Below are positions 36,429-48,570 of a stretch of 64,000 nt of DNA, piece by piece. The DNA is from Oenanthe sinensis. Lineage: Eukaryota > Streptophyta > Magnoliopsida > Apiales > Apiaceae. The position numbers and the translations under genes are program-made. A model generated the notes under the pieces. It saw only the letters and a program-made list of their open reading frames with translations, made no database searches and was not told where the DNA came from. Position 1 is the first letter of the stretch. Every line of letters starts with the position of its first letter. The stretch covers positions 31,472,201 through 31,536,200 of the forward strand of contig CM053802.1 of NCBI GenBank assembly GCA_028671895.1, read 5' to 3'.

Positions 36429-39400
36429 AAAGAGTTTGTAGCTACATTCTTGACTCGTTTCAACATGAAAACAACTTGTAAACTCTTGTAGGATCAATCT
36501 TGGCTCATTTGAACTTGAAAACAATTCCTAACAACTTGAGGCTTTAATCTTGACTCGTTCAAACTTGAAAATAGTTTGTAGCTTCATGCTTGACTCGTTT
36601 CAACTTGAAAACAACTTGTACACTCTTGTAGAATCAATCTTGGCACATTTGAACCTGAAAACAATTCCTAACAATTTGAGGCTTCATTCTTGACTCGTTA
36701 ACACTTGAAAACAGTTTGTAACTTCATTCTTGACTCGTTTCAACATGAAAACAACTTCTAAACTCTTGTAGGATCAATCTTGGCTCATTTGAACTTGAAA
36801 ACAATTCCTAACAACTTGAGGCTTTAATCTTGACTCCTTCAAACTTGAAAATAGTTTGTAGCTTCATTCTTGACTCGTTTCAACTTGAAAACAACTTGTA
36901 CACTCTTGTAGGATCAATCTTGGCTCATTTGAACTTGAAAACAATTCCTAACAACTTGAGGCTTTAATCTTGACTCCTTCAAACTTGGAAACAGTTGTAG
37001 CTTCATTCTTGACTCGTTTCAACATGAAAACAACTTGTACACTCTTGTAGGATCAATCTTGGAACATTTGAACCTGAAAACAATTCCTAACAATTTGAAG
37101 CTTCATTCTTGACTCGTTCACACTTGAAAATAGTTTGTAGCTTCATTCTTGACTCGGTTCAACATGAAAACAACTTGTACACTCTTGTAGGAACAATCTT
37201 GGCTCATTTGAACTTGAAAACAATTCCTAGCAACTTGAGGCTTTAATCTTGACTCGTTCAAACTTGAAAATAGTTTGTAGCTTCATTCTTGACTCGTTTC
37301 AACTTGAAAACAACTTGTACACTTTTATAGAATCAATCTTGGCACATTTGAACCTGAAAACAATTCCTAACAATTTGAGGCTTCATTCTTGACTCGTTAA
37401 CACTTGAAAACAGTTTGTAACTACATTCTTGACTCGTTTCAACATGAAAATAACTTGTACACTCTTGTAGGATCAATCTTGGCTCATTTGAACTTGAAAA
37501 CAATTCCTAACAACTTGAGGCTTTAATCTTGACTCGTTCAAACTTGAAAATAGTTTGTAGCTTCATTCTTGACTCGTTTCAACTTGAAAACAACTTGTAC
37601 ACTCTTGTAGAATCAATCTTGGCACATTTGAACCTGAAAACAATTCCTAACAATTTGAGGCTTCATTCTTGACTCGTTAACACTTGAAAACAGTTTGTAA
37701 CTTCATTCTTGACTCGTTTCAACATGAAAACAACTTGTACACTCTTGTAGGATCAATCTTGGCTCATTTGAACTTGAAAACAATTCCTAACAACTTGAGG
37801 CTTTAATCTTGACTCGTTCAAACTTGAAAATAGTTTGTAGCTTCATTCTTGACTCGTTTCAACTTGAAAACAACTTGTACACTCTTGTAGGATCAATCTT
37901 GGCTCATTTGAACTTGAAAACAATTCCTAACAACTTGAGGCTTTAATCTTGACTCCTTCAAACTTGAAAATAGTTTGTAGCTTCATTCTTGACTCGTTTC
38001 AACTTGAAAACAACTTGTACACTCTTGTAGAATCAATCTTGGCACATTTGAACCTGAAAACAATTCCTAACAATTTGAGGCTTCATTCTTGACTCGTTAA
38101 CACTTGAAAACAGTTTGTAGCTTCATTCTTGACTCGTTTCAACTTGAAAACAACTTGTACACTCTTGTAGGATCAATCTTGGCTCATTTGAACTTGAAAA
38201 CAATTCCTAACAACTTGAGGCTTTAATCTTGACTCGTTCAAACTTGAAAATAGTTTGTAGCTTCATTCTTGACTCGTTTCAACTTGAAAACAACTTGTAC
38301 ACTCTTGTAGGATCAATCTTGGCTCATTTGAACTTGAAAACAATTCCTAACAACTTGAGGCGTTAATCTTGACTCGTTCAAACTTGAAAATAGTTTGTAG
38401 CTTCATTCTTGACTCGTTAACACTTGAAAACAGTTTGTAGCTTCATTCTTGACTCGTTTCAACTTGAAAACAACTTGTACACTCTTGTAGGATCAATCTT
38501 GGCTCATTTGAACTTGAAAACAATTCCTAACAACATGAGGCTTTAATCTTGACTCGTTCAAACTTGAAAAGAGTTTGTAGCTTCATTCTTGACTCGTTTC
38601 AACTTGAAAACAACTTGTACACTCTTGTAGAATCAATCTTGGCACATTTGAACCTGAAAACAATTCCTAACAATTTGAGGCTTCATTCTTCACTCGTTAA
38701 CACTTGAAAACAGTTTGAAGCTTCATTCTAGACTCGTTTCAACATGAAAACAACTTGTAAACTCTTGTAGGATCAATCTTGGCTCATTTGAACTTGAAAA
38801 CAATTCCTAACAACTTGAGGCTTTAATCTTGACTCCTTCAAACTTGGAAACAGTTGTAGCTGCATTCTTGACTCGTTTCAACATGAAAACAACTTGTACA
38901 CTCTTGTAGGATCAATCTTGGAACATTTGAACCTGAAAACAATTCCTAACAATTTGAAGCTTCATTCTTGACTCGTTCACACTTGAAAATAGTTTGTAGC
39001 TTCATTATTGACTCGTTTCAACATGAAAACAACTTGTACACTCTTGTAGGATCACTCTTGGCTCATTTGAACTTGAAAACAATTCCTAACAACTTGAGGC
39101 TTTAATCTTGACTCGTTCAAACTTGAAAATAGTTTGTAGCTTCATTCTTGACTCGTTTCAACTTGAAAACAACTTGTACACTTTTATAGAATCAATCTTG
39201 GCACATTTGAACCTGAAAACAATTCCTAACAATTTGAGGCTTCATTCTTGACTCGTTAACACTTGAAAACAGTTTGTAACTTCATTCTTGACTCGTTTCA
39301 ACATGAAAATAACTTGTACACTCTTGTAGGATCAATCTTGGCTCATTTGAACTTGAAAACAATTCCTAACAACTTGAGGCTTTAATCTTGACTCGTTCAA

Positions 39401-40285
39401 ACTTGAAAATAGTTTGTAGCTTCATTCTTGACTCGTTTCAACTTGAAAACAACTTGTACACTCTTGTAGAATCAATCTTGGCACATTTGAACCTGAAAAC
39501 AATTCCTAACAATTTGAGGCTTCATTCTTGACTCGTTAACACTTGAAAACAGTTTGTAACTTCATTCTCGACTCGTTTCAACATGAAAACAACTTGTACA
39601 CTCTTGTAGGATCACTCTTGGCTCATTTGAACTTGAAAACAATTCCTAACAACTTGAGGCTTTAATCTTGACTCGTTCAAACTTGAAAATAGTTTGTAGC
39701 TTCATTCTTGACTCGTTAACACTTGAAAACAGTTTGTAGCTTCATTCTTGACTCGTTTCAACTTGAAAACAACTTGTACACTCTTGTAGGATCAATCTTG
39801 GCTCATTTGAACTTGAAAACAATTCCTAACAACTTGAGGCTTTAATCTTGACTCCTTCAAACTTGGAAACAGTTGTAGCTTCATTCTTGACTCGTTTCAA
39901 CATGAAAACAACTTGTACACTCTTGTAGGATCAATCTTGGAACATTTGAACCTGAAAACAATTCCTAACAATTTGAAGCTTCATTCTTGACTCGTTCACA
40001 CTTGAAAATAGTTTGTAGCTTCATTCTTGACTCGGTTCAACATGAAAACAACTTGTACACTCTTGTAGGAACAATCTTGGCTCATTTGAACTTGAAAACA
40101 ATTCCTAGCAACTTGAGGCTTTAATCTTGACTCGTTCAAACTTGAAAATAGTTTGTAGCTTCATTCTTGACTCGTTTCAACTTGAAAACAACTTGTACAC
40201 TCTTGTAGAATCAATCTTGGCACCTTTGAACCTGAAAACAATTCCTAACAATTTGAGGCTGCATTCTTGACTCGTTAACACTTGA

Positions 40286-40396
40286 AAACAGTTTGAAAAC
40301 AACTTGTACACTCTTGTAGGATCAATCTTGGCTCATTTGAACTTGAAAACAATTCCTAACAACTTGAGGCTTTAATCTTGACTCGTTCAAACTTGA
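40286..40396 (+). repeat. 111-bp unit, second copy
   Basis: Same 29-bp deletion with the same junction as at 35759, copied by the 4,527-bp duplication. The two are the only 111-bp units in the window. Confidence 0.88.
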
Positions 40397-40955
40397 AAAT
40401 AGTTTGTAGCTTCATTCTTGACTCGGTACAACATGAAAATAACTTGTAAACTCTGTAGGATCAATCTTGGCTCATTTGAACTTGAAAACAATTCGTAAGA
40501 ATTTGAGGCTTCATTCTTGATTCGTTCAAACTTGAAAACTATTTGTAGTTTCATTCTTGACTCGTTTAAACATGAAAACAACTTGTACACTCTTCTAGGA
40601 TCAATCTTGGCTCATTTGACCTTGAAAACAATTCCTAACAACTTGAGGCTTTAATCTTGACTCGTTCAAACTTGAAAATAGTTTGTAGCTTCATGCTTGA
40701 CTCGTTTCAACTTGAAAACAACTTGTACACTCTTGTAGAATCAATCTTGGCTCATTTGAACCTGAAAACAATTCCTAACAATTTGAGGCTTCATTCTTGA
40801 CTCGTTCACACTTGAAAACAGTTTGTAGCCTCATTCTTGACTCGTTTCAACATGAAAACAACTTCTAAACTCTTGTAGGATCAATCTTGGCTCATCTGAA
40901 CTTGAAAACAATTCCTAACAACTTGAGGCTTTAATCTTGACTCGTTCAAACTTGA
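40397..40955 (+). repeat. CTCTGTAGG cassette, copy 6
   Basis: Units at 40397 (139 bp), 40536, 40676 and 40816; duplicate of copy 5. The stop-free minus-strand stretch is 40387-40590. Confidence 0.83.
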
Positions 40956-41379
40956 AAAGAGTTTGTAGCTACATTCTTGACTCGTTTCAACATGAAAACA
41001 ACTTGTAAACTCTTGTAGGATCAATCTTGGCTCATTTGAACTTGAAAACAATTCCTAACAACTTGAGGCTTTAATCTTGACTCGTTCAAACTTGAAAATA
41101 GTTTGTAGCTTCATGCTTGACTCGTTTCAACTTAAAAACAACTTGTACACTCTTGTAGAATCAATCTTGGCACATTTGAACCTGAAAACAATTCCTAACA
41201 ATTTGAGGCTTCATTCTTGACTCGTTAACACTTGAAAACAGTTTGTAACTTCATTCTTGACTCGTTTCAACATGAAAACAACTTCTAAACTCTTGTAGGA
41301 TCAATCTTGGCTCATTTGAACTTGAAAACAATTCCTAACAACTTGAGGCTTTAATCTTGACTCCTTCAAACTTGAAAAT

Positions 41380-43654
41380 AGTTTGTAGCTTCATTCTTGA
41401 CTCGTTTCAACTTGAAAACAACTTGTACACTCTTGTAGAATCAATCTTGGCACATTTGAACCTGAAAACAATTCCTAACAATTTGAGGCTTCATTCTTGA
41501 CTCGTTAACACTTGAAAACAGTTTGTAGCTTCATTCTTGACTCGTTTCAACTTGAAAACAACTTGTACACTCTTGTAGGATCAATCTTGGCTCATTTGAA
41601 CTTGAAAACAATTCCTAACAACTTGAGGCTTTAATCTTGACTCGTTCAAACTTGAAAATAGTTTGTAGCTTCATTCTTGACTCGTTTCAACTTGAAAACA
41701 ACTTGTACACTCTTGTAGGATCAATCTTGGCTCATTTGAACTTGAAAACAATTCCTAACAACTTGAGGCTTTAATCTTGACTCGTTCAAACTTGAAAATA
41801 GTTTGTAGCTTCATTCTTGACTCGTTAACACTTGAAAACAGTTTGTAGCTTCATTCTTGACTCGTTTCAACTTGAAAACAACTTGTACACTCTTGTAGGA
41901 TCAATCTTGGCTCATTTGAACTTGAAAACAATTCCTAACAACATGAGGCTTTAATCTTGACTCGTTCAAACTTGAAAAGAGTTTGTAGCTTCATTCTTGA
42001 CTCGTTTCAACTTGAAAACAACTTGTACACTCTTGTAGAATCAATCTTGGCACATTTGAACCTGAAAACAATTCCTAACAATTTGAGGCTTCATTCTTGA
42101 CTCGTTAACACTTGAAAACAGTTTGAAGCTTCATTCTAGACTCGTTTCAACATGAAAACAACTTGTAAACTCTTGTAGGATCAATCTTGGCTCATTTGAA
42201 CTTGAAAACAATTCCTAACAACTTGAGGCTTTAATCTTGACTCCTTCAAACTTGGAAACAGTTGTAGCTTCATTCTTGACTCGTTTCAACATGAAAACAA
42301 CTTGTACACTCTTGTAGGATCAATCTTGGAACATTTGAACCTGAAAACAATTCCTAACAATTTGAAGCTTCATTCTTGACTCGTTCACACTTGAAAATAG
42401 TTTGTAGCTTCATTATTGACTCGTTTCAACATGAAAACAACTTGTACACTCTTGTAGGATCACTCTTGGCTCATTTGAACTTGAAAACAATTCCTAACAA
42501 CTTGAGGCTTTAATCTTGACTCGTTCAAACTTGAAAATAGTTTGTAGCTTCATTCTTGACTCGTTTCAACTTGAAAACAACTTGTACACTTTTATAGAAT
42601 CAATCTTGGCACATTTGAACCTGAAAACAATTCCTAACAATTTGAGGCTTCATTCTTGACTCGTTAACACTTGAAAACAGTTTGTAGCTTCATTCTTTAC
42701 TCGTTTCAACATGAAAACAACTTGTACACTCTTGTAGGATCAATCTTGGCTCATTTGAACTTGAAAACAATTCCTAACAACTTGAGGCTTTAATCTTGAC
42801 TCGTTCAAACTTGAAAATAGTTTGTAGCTTCATTCTTGACTCGTTTCAACTTGAAAACAACTTGTACACTCTTGTAGGATCAATCTTGGCTCATTTGAAC
42901 TTGAAAACAATTCCTAACAACTTGAGGCTTTAATCTTGACTCGTTCAAACTTGAAAATAGTTTGTAGCTTCATGCTTGACTCGTTTCAACTTGAAAACAA
43001 CTTGTACACTCTTGTAGAATCAATCTTGGCACATTTGAACCTGAAAACAATTCCTAACAATTTGAGGCTTCATTCTTGACTCGTTAACACTTGAAAACAG
43101 TTTGTAACTTCATTCTTGACTCGTTTCAACATGAAAACAACTTCTAAACTCTTGTAGGATCAATCTTGGCTCATTTGAACTTGAAAACAATTCCTAACAA
43201 CTTGAGGCTTTAATCTTGACTCCTTCAAACTTGAAAATAGTTTGTAGCTTCATTCTTGACTCGTTTCAACTTGAAAACAACTTGTACACTCTTGTAGAAT
43301 CAATCTTGGCACATTTGAACCTGAAAACAATTCCTAACAATTTGAGGCTTCATTCTTGACTCGTTAACACTTGAAAACAGTTTGTAGCTTCATTCTTGAC
43401 TCGTTTCAACTTGAAAACAACTTGTACACTCTTGTAGGATCAATCTTGGCTCATTTGAACTTGAAAACAATTCCTAACAACTTGAGGCTTTAATCTTGAC
43501 TCGTTCAAACTTGAAAATAGTTTGTAGCTTCATTCTTGACTCGTTTCAACTTGAAAACAACTTGTACACTCTTGTAGGATCAATCTTGGCTCATTTGAAC
43601 TTGAAAACAATTCCTAACAACTTGAGGCTTTAATCTTGACTCGTTCAAACTTGA
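41380..43654 (+). repeat. Satellite units, 42-kb segment
   Basis: Units at 41516, 41656, 41796 (180), 41976, 42116, 42256 (139), 42395, 42535, 42675, 42815, 42955, 43095, 43235, 43375 and 43515. The unit at 42675 carries a private CTTTACTCG in A, which recurs at 45273, 48431, 55866 and 56985 and so tags one sub-lineage of the right half. The interval between CAGTTGTAG units here is 1,859 bp (42256 to 44115). Confidence 0.82.
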
Positions 43655-44393
43655 AAATAGTTTGTAGCTTCATTCTTGACTCGTTAACACTTGAAAACAG
43701 TTTGTAGCTTCATTCTTGACTCGTTTCAACTTGAAAACAACTTGTACACTCTTGTAGGATCAATCTTGGCTCATTTGAACTTGAAAACAATTCCTAACAA
43801 CATGAGGCTTTAATCTTGACTCGTTCAAACTTGAAAAGAGTTTGTAGCTTCATTCTTGACTCGTTTCAACTTGAAAACAACTTGTACACTCTTGTAGAAT
43901 CAATCTTGGCACATTTGAACCTGAAAACAATTCCTAACAATTTGAGGCTTCATTCTTGACTCGTTAACACTTGAAAACAGTTTGAAGCTTCATTCTAGAC
44001 TCGTTTCAACATGAAAACAACTTGTAAACTCTTGTAGGATCAATCTTGGCTCATTTGAACTTGAAAACAATTCCTAACAACTTGAGGCTTTAATCTTGAC
44101 TCCTTCAAACTTGGAAACAGTTGTAGCTTCATTCTTGACTCGTTTCAACATGAAAACAACTTGTACACTCTTGTAGGATCAATCTTGGAACATTTGAACC
44201 TGAAAACAATTCCTAACAATTTGAAGCTTCATTCTTGACTCGTTCACACTTGAAAATAGTTTGTAGCTTCATTATTGACTCGTTTCAACATGAAAACAAC
44301 TTGTACACTCTTGTAGGATCACTCTTGGCTCATTTGAACTTGAAAACAATTCCTAACAACTTGAGGCTTTAATCTTGACTCGTTCAAACTTGA
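43655..44393 (+). repeat. 739-bp tandem duplication, copy 1
   Basis: Five units: 180 bp (43655), AAAGAG (43835), TTTGAAGC/TCTAGACTCG (43975), CAGTTGTAG (44115), TTCATTATTGAC (44254). The same five follow immediately. Edges could shift by up to about a unit. Confidence 0.8.
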
Positions 44394-45132
44394 AAATAGT
44401 TTGTAGCTTCATTCTTGACTCGTTAACACTTGAAAACAGTTTGTAGCTTCATTCTTGACTCGTTTCAACTTGAAAACAACTTGTACACTCTTGTAGGATC
44501 AATCTTGGCTCATTTGAACTTGAAAACAATTCCTAACAACATGAGGCTTTAATCTTGACTCGTTCAAACTTGAAAAGAGTTTGTAGCTTCATTCTTGACT
44601 CGTTTCAACTTGAAAACAACTTGTACACTCTTGTAGAATCAATCTTGGCACATTTGAACCTGAAAACAATTCCTAACAATTTGAGGCTTCATTCTTGACT
44701 CGTTAACACTTGAAAACAGTTTGAAGCTTCATTCTAGACTCGTTTCAACATGAAAACAACTTGTAAACTCTTGTAGGATCAATCTTGGCTCATTTGAACT
44801 TGAAAACAATTCCTAACAACTTGAGGCTTTAATCTTGACTCCTTCAAACTTGGAAACAGTTGTAGCTTCATTCTTGACTCGTTTCAACATGAAAACAACT
44901 TGTACACTCTTGTAGGATCAATCTTGGAACATTTGAACCTGAAAACAATTCCTAACAATTTGAAGCTTCATTCTTGACTCGTTCACACTTGAAAATAGTT
45001 TGTAGCTTCATTATTGACTCGTTTCAACATGAAAACAACTTGTACACTCTTGTAGGATCACTCTTGGCTCATTTGAACTTGAAAACAATTCCTAACAACT
45101 TGAGGCTTTAATCTTGACTCGTTCAAACTTGA
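44394..45132 (+). repeat. 739-bp tandem duplication, copy 2
   Basis: Units at 44394 (180), 44574, 44714, 44854 (139) and 44993 repeat the order of copy 1, offset by 739 bp. The same five-unit core occurs inside many larger blocks, so this is a local doubling of a standard module. Confidence 0.8.
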
Positions 45133-46571
45133 AAATAGTTTGTAGCTTCATTCTTGACTCGTTTCAACTTGAAAACAACTTGTACACTTTTATAGAATCA
45201 ATCTTGGCACATTTGAACCTGAAAACAATTCCTAACAATTTGAGGCTTCATTCTTGACTCGTTAACACTTGAAAACAGTTTGTAGCTTCATTCTTTACTC
45301 GTTTCAACATGAAAACAACTTGTACACTCTTGTAGGATCAATCTTGGCTCATTTGAACTTGAAAACAATTCCTAACAACTTGAGGCTTTAATCTTGACTC
45401 GTTCAAACTTGAAAATAGTTTGTAGCTTCATTCTTGACTCGTTTCAACTTGAAAACAACTTGTACACTCTTGTAGGATCAATCTTGGCTCATTTGAACTT
45501 GAAAACAATTCCTAACAACTTGAGGCTTTAATCTTGACTCGTTCAAACTTGAAAATAGTTTGTAGCTTCATGCTTGACTCGTTTCAACTTGAAAACAACT
45601 TGTACACTCTTGTAGAATCAATCTTGGCACATTTGAACCTGAAAACAATTCCTAACAATTTGAGGCTTCATTCTTGACTCGTTAACACTTGAAAACAGTT
45701 TGTAGCTTCATTCTTGACTCGTTTCAACTTGAAAACAACTTGTACACTCTTGTAGGATCAATCTTGGCTCATTTGAACTTGAAAACAATTCCTAACAACT
45801 TGAGGCTTTAATCTTGACTCGTTCAAACTTGAAAATAGTTTGTAGCTTCATTCTTGACTCGTTTCAACTTGAAAACAACTTGTACACTCTTGTAGGATCA
45901 ATCTTGGCTCATTTGAACTTGAAAACAATTCCTAACAACTTGAGGCTTTAATCTTGACTCGTTCAAACTTGAAAATAGTTTGTAGCTTCATTCTTGACTC
46001 GTTAACACTTGAAAACAGTTTGTAGCTTCATTCTTGACTCGTTTCAACTTGAAAACAACTTGTACACTCTTGTAGGATCAATCTTGGCTCATTTGAACTT
46101 GAAAACAATTCCTAACAACATGAGGCTTTAATCTTGACTCGTTCAAACTTGAAAAGAGTTTGTAGCTTCATTCTTGACTCGTTTCAACTTGAAAACAACT
46201 TGTACACTCTTGTAGAATCAATCTTGGCACATTTGAACCTGAAAACAATTCCTAACAATTTGAGGCTTCATTCTTGACTCGTTAACACTTGAAAACAGTT
46301 TGAAGCTTCATTCTAGACTCGTTTCAACATGAAAACAACTTGTAAACTCTTGTAGGATCAATCTTGGCTCATTTGAACTTGAAAACAATTCCTAACAACT
46401 TGAGGCTTTAATCTTGACTCCTTCAAACTTGGAAACAGTTGTAGCTTCATTCTTGACTCGTTTCAACATGAAAACAACTTGTACACTCTTGTAGGATCAA
46501 TCTTGGAACATTTGAACCTGAAAACAATTCCTAACAATTTGAAGCTTCATTCTTGACTCGTTCACACTTGA
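45133..46571 (+). repeat. Satellite units, 45-46.6 kb
   Basis: Units at 45133, 45273 (CTTTACTCG), 45413, 45553 (TTCATGC), 45693, 45833, 45973 (180), 46153, 46293 and 46433 (139). Compared with 42535-43834 it lacks the GTAACTTC/CTTCTAAAC and CTCCTTC units between 45553 and 45693, a 280-bp in-register loss. Confidence 0.75.
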
Positions 46572-48570
46572 AAATAGTTTGTAGCTTCATTATTGACTCG
46601 TTTCAACATGAAAACAACTTGTACACTCTTGTAGGATCACTCTTGGCTCATTTGAACTTGAAAACAATTCCTAACAACTTGAGGCTTCATTCTTGACTCG
46701 TTAACACTTGAAAACAGTTTGTAGCTTCATTCTTGACTCGTTTCAACATGAAAACAACTTGTACACTCTTGTAGGATCAATCTTGGCTCATTTGAACTTG
46801 AAAACAATTCCTAACAACTTGAGGCTTTAATCTTGACTCGTTCAAACTTGAAAATAGTTTGTAGCTTCATTCTTGACTCGTTTCAACTTGAAAACAACTT
46901 GTACACTCTTGTAGGATCAATCTTGGCTCATTTGAACTTGAAAACAATTCCTAACAATTTGAGGCTTCATTCTTGACTCGTTAACACTTGAAAACAGTTT
47001 GTAACTTCATTCTTGACTCGTTTCAACATGAAAACAACTTCTAAACTCTTGTAGGATCAATCTTGGCTCATTTGAACTTGAAAACAATTCCTAACAACTT
47101 GAGGCTTTAATCTTGACTCCTTCAAACTTGAAAATAGTTTGTAGCTTCATTCTTGACTCGTTTCAACTTGAAAACAACTTGTACACTCTTGTAGAATCAA
47201 TCTTGGCACATTTGAACCTGAAAACAATTCCTAACAATTTGAGGCTTCATTCTTGACTCGTTAACACTTGAAAACAGTTTGTAGCTTCATTCTTGACTCG
47301 TTTCAACTTGAAAACAACTTGTACACTCTTGTAGGATCAATCTTGGCTCATTTGAACTTGAAAACAATTCCTAACAACTTGAGGCTTTAATCTTGACTCG
47401 TTCAAACTTGAAAATAGTTTGTAGCTTCATTCTTGACTCGTTTCAACTTGAAAACAACTTGTACACTCTTGTAGGATCAATCTTGGCTCATTTGAACTTG
47501 AAAACAATTCCTAACAACTTGAGGCTTTAATCTTGACTCGTTCAAACTTGAAAATAGTTTGTAGCTTCATTCTTGACTCGTTAACACTTGAAAACAGTTT
47601 GTAGCTTCATTCTTGACTCGTTTCAACTTGAAAACAACTTGTACACTCTTGTAGGATCAATCTTGGCTCATTTGAACTTGAAAACAATTCCTAACAACAT
47701 GAGGCTTTAATCTTGACTCGTTCAAACTTGAAAAGAGTTTGTAGCTTCATTCTTGACTCGTTTCAACTTGAAAACAACTTGTACACTCTTGTAGAATCAA
47801 TCTTGGCACATTTGAACCTGAAAACAATTCCTAACAATTTGAGGCTTCATTCTTGACTCGTTAACACTTGAAAACAGTTTGAAGCTTCATTCTAGACTCG
47901 TTTCAACATGAAAACAACTTGTAAACTCTTGTAGGATCAATCTTGGCTCATTTGAACTTGAAAACAATTCCTAACAACTTGAGGCTTTAATCTTGACTCC
48001 TTCAAACTTGGAAACAGTTGTAGCTTCATTCTTGACTCGTTTCAACATGAAAACAACTTGTACACTCTTGTAGGATCAATCTTGGAACATTTGAACCTGA
48101 AAACAATTCCTAACAATTTGAAGCTTCATTCTTGACTCGTTCACACTTGAAAATAGTTTGTAGCTTCATTATTGACTCGTTTCAACATGAAAACAACTTG
48201 TACACTCTTGTAGGATCACTCTTGGCTCATTTGAACTTGAAAACAATTCCTAACAACTTGAGGCTTTAATCTTGACTCGTTCAAACTTGAAAATAGTTTG
48301 TAGCTTCATTCTTGACTCGTTTCAACTTGAAAACAACTTGTACACTTTTATAGAATCAATCTTGGCACATTTGAACCTGAAAACAATTCCTAACAATTTG
48401 AGGCTTCATTCTTGACTCGTTAACACTTGAAAACAGTTTGTAGCTTCATTCTTTACTCGTTTCAACATGAAAACAACTTGTACACTCTTGTAGGATCAAT
48501 CTTGGCTCATTTGAACCTGAAAACAATTCCTAACAATTTGAAGCTTCATTCTTGACTCGTTCACACTTGA
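46572..48570 (+). repeat. 1,999-bp tandem repeat, copy 1
   Basis: Fourteen units (12 of 140, one 180, one 139). Marks: the C chimera at 46662-46711, the 180-bp unit at 47552, TTTGAAGC at 47872, CAGTTGTAG at 48012. All recur 1,999 bp later. The last unit carries CTTTACTCG, where copy 2 has CTTGACTCG at 50430. Confidence 0.8.
46662..46711 (+). repeat. Type 1/type 2 chimeric C subunit (first of 5)
   Basis: The C subunit starts as type 1 (CAACTTGAGG) and ends as type 2 (GGCTTCATTC, GTTAACACTTGA). The same join occurs in C at 48661-48710, 50660-50709, 52519-52568 and 58514-58563. It marks an in-register exchange between the two unit types that was then spread by block duplication. Confidence 0.78.

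Larger units (their letters stand above)
32326..36852 (+). repeat. 4,527-bp tandem duplication, copy 1
   Basis: Thirty-two units duplicated in one step. Marks offset by exactly 4,527: CTCCTTCAAACTTGG (32444/36971), GGCGTTAATC (33834/38361), the 111-bp unit (35759/40286), the CTCTGTAGG unit (35870/40397). Only about five differences were seen: AATTCAT near 34699, GACTCG/CACTCG near 34164/38691, CTCATG/CTCTTG near 35676, GGATTT/GGCTTT near 35843, and CTTGAAAAC/CTTAAAAAC near 36607/41134. That is roughly 0.1% divergence. Confidence 0.88.
36853..41379 (+). repeat. 4,527-bp tandem duplication, copy 2
   Basis: Second copy. The exchange is confined to the 59-bp tract 36853-36911. Left of it the unit at 36849 opens AAATAG like the unit at 41376. 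From 36912 it reads TAGGATC like the second half of the 32282 unit, where the 41376 unit reads TAGAATC. Confidence 0.87.

Noticed and set aside
32326..41379. Assembly duplication as the explanation for the near-identical 4,527-bp copies
   Set aside because: Not excluded, but the copies carry about five scattered differences and the junction is a clean crossover between distinguishable units, which favours a real duplication. Read-level proof is needed.
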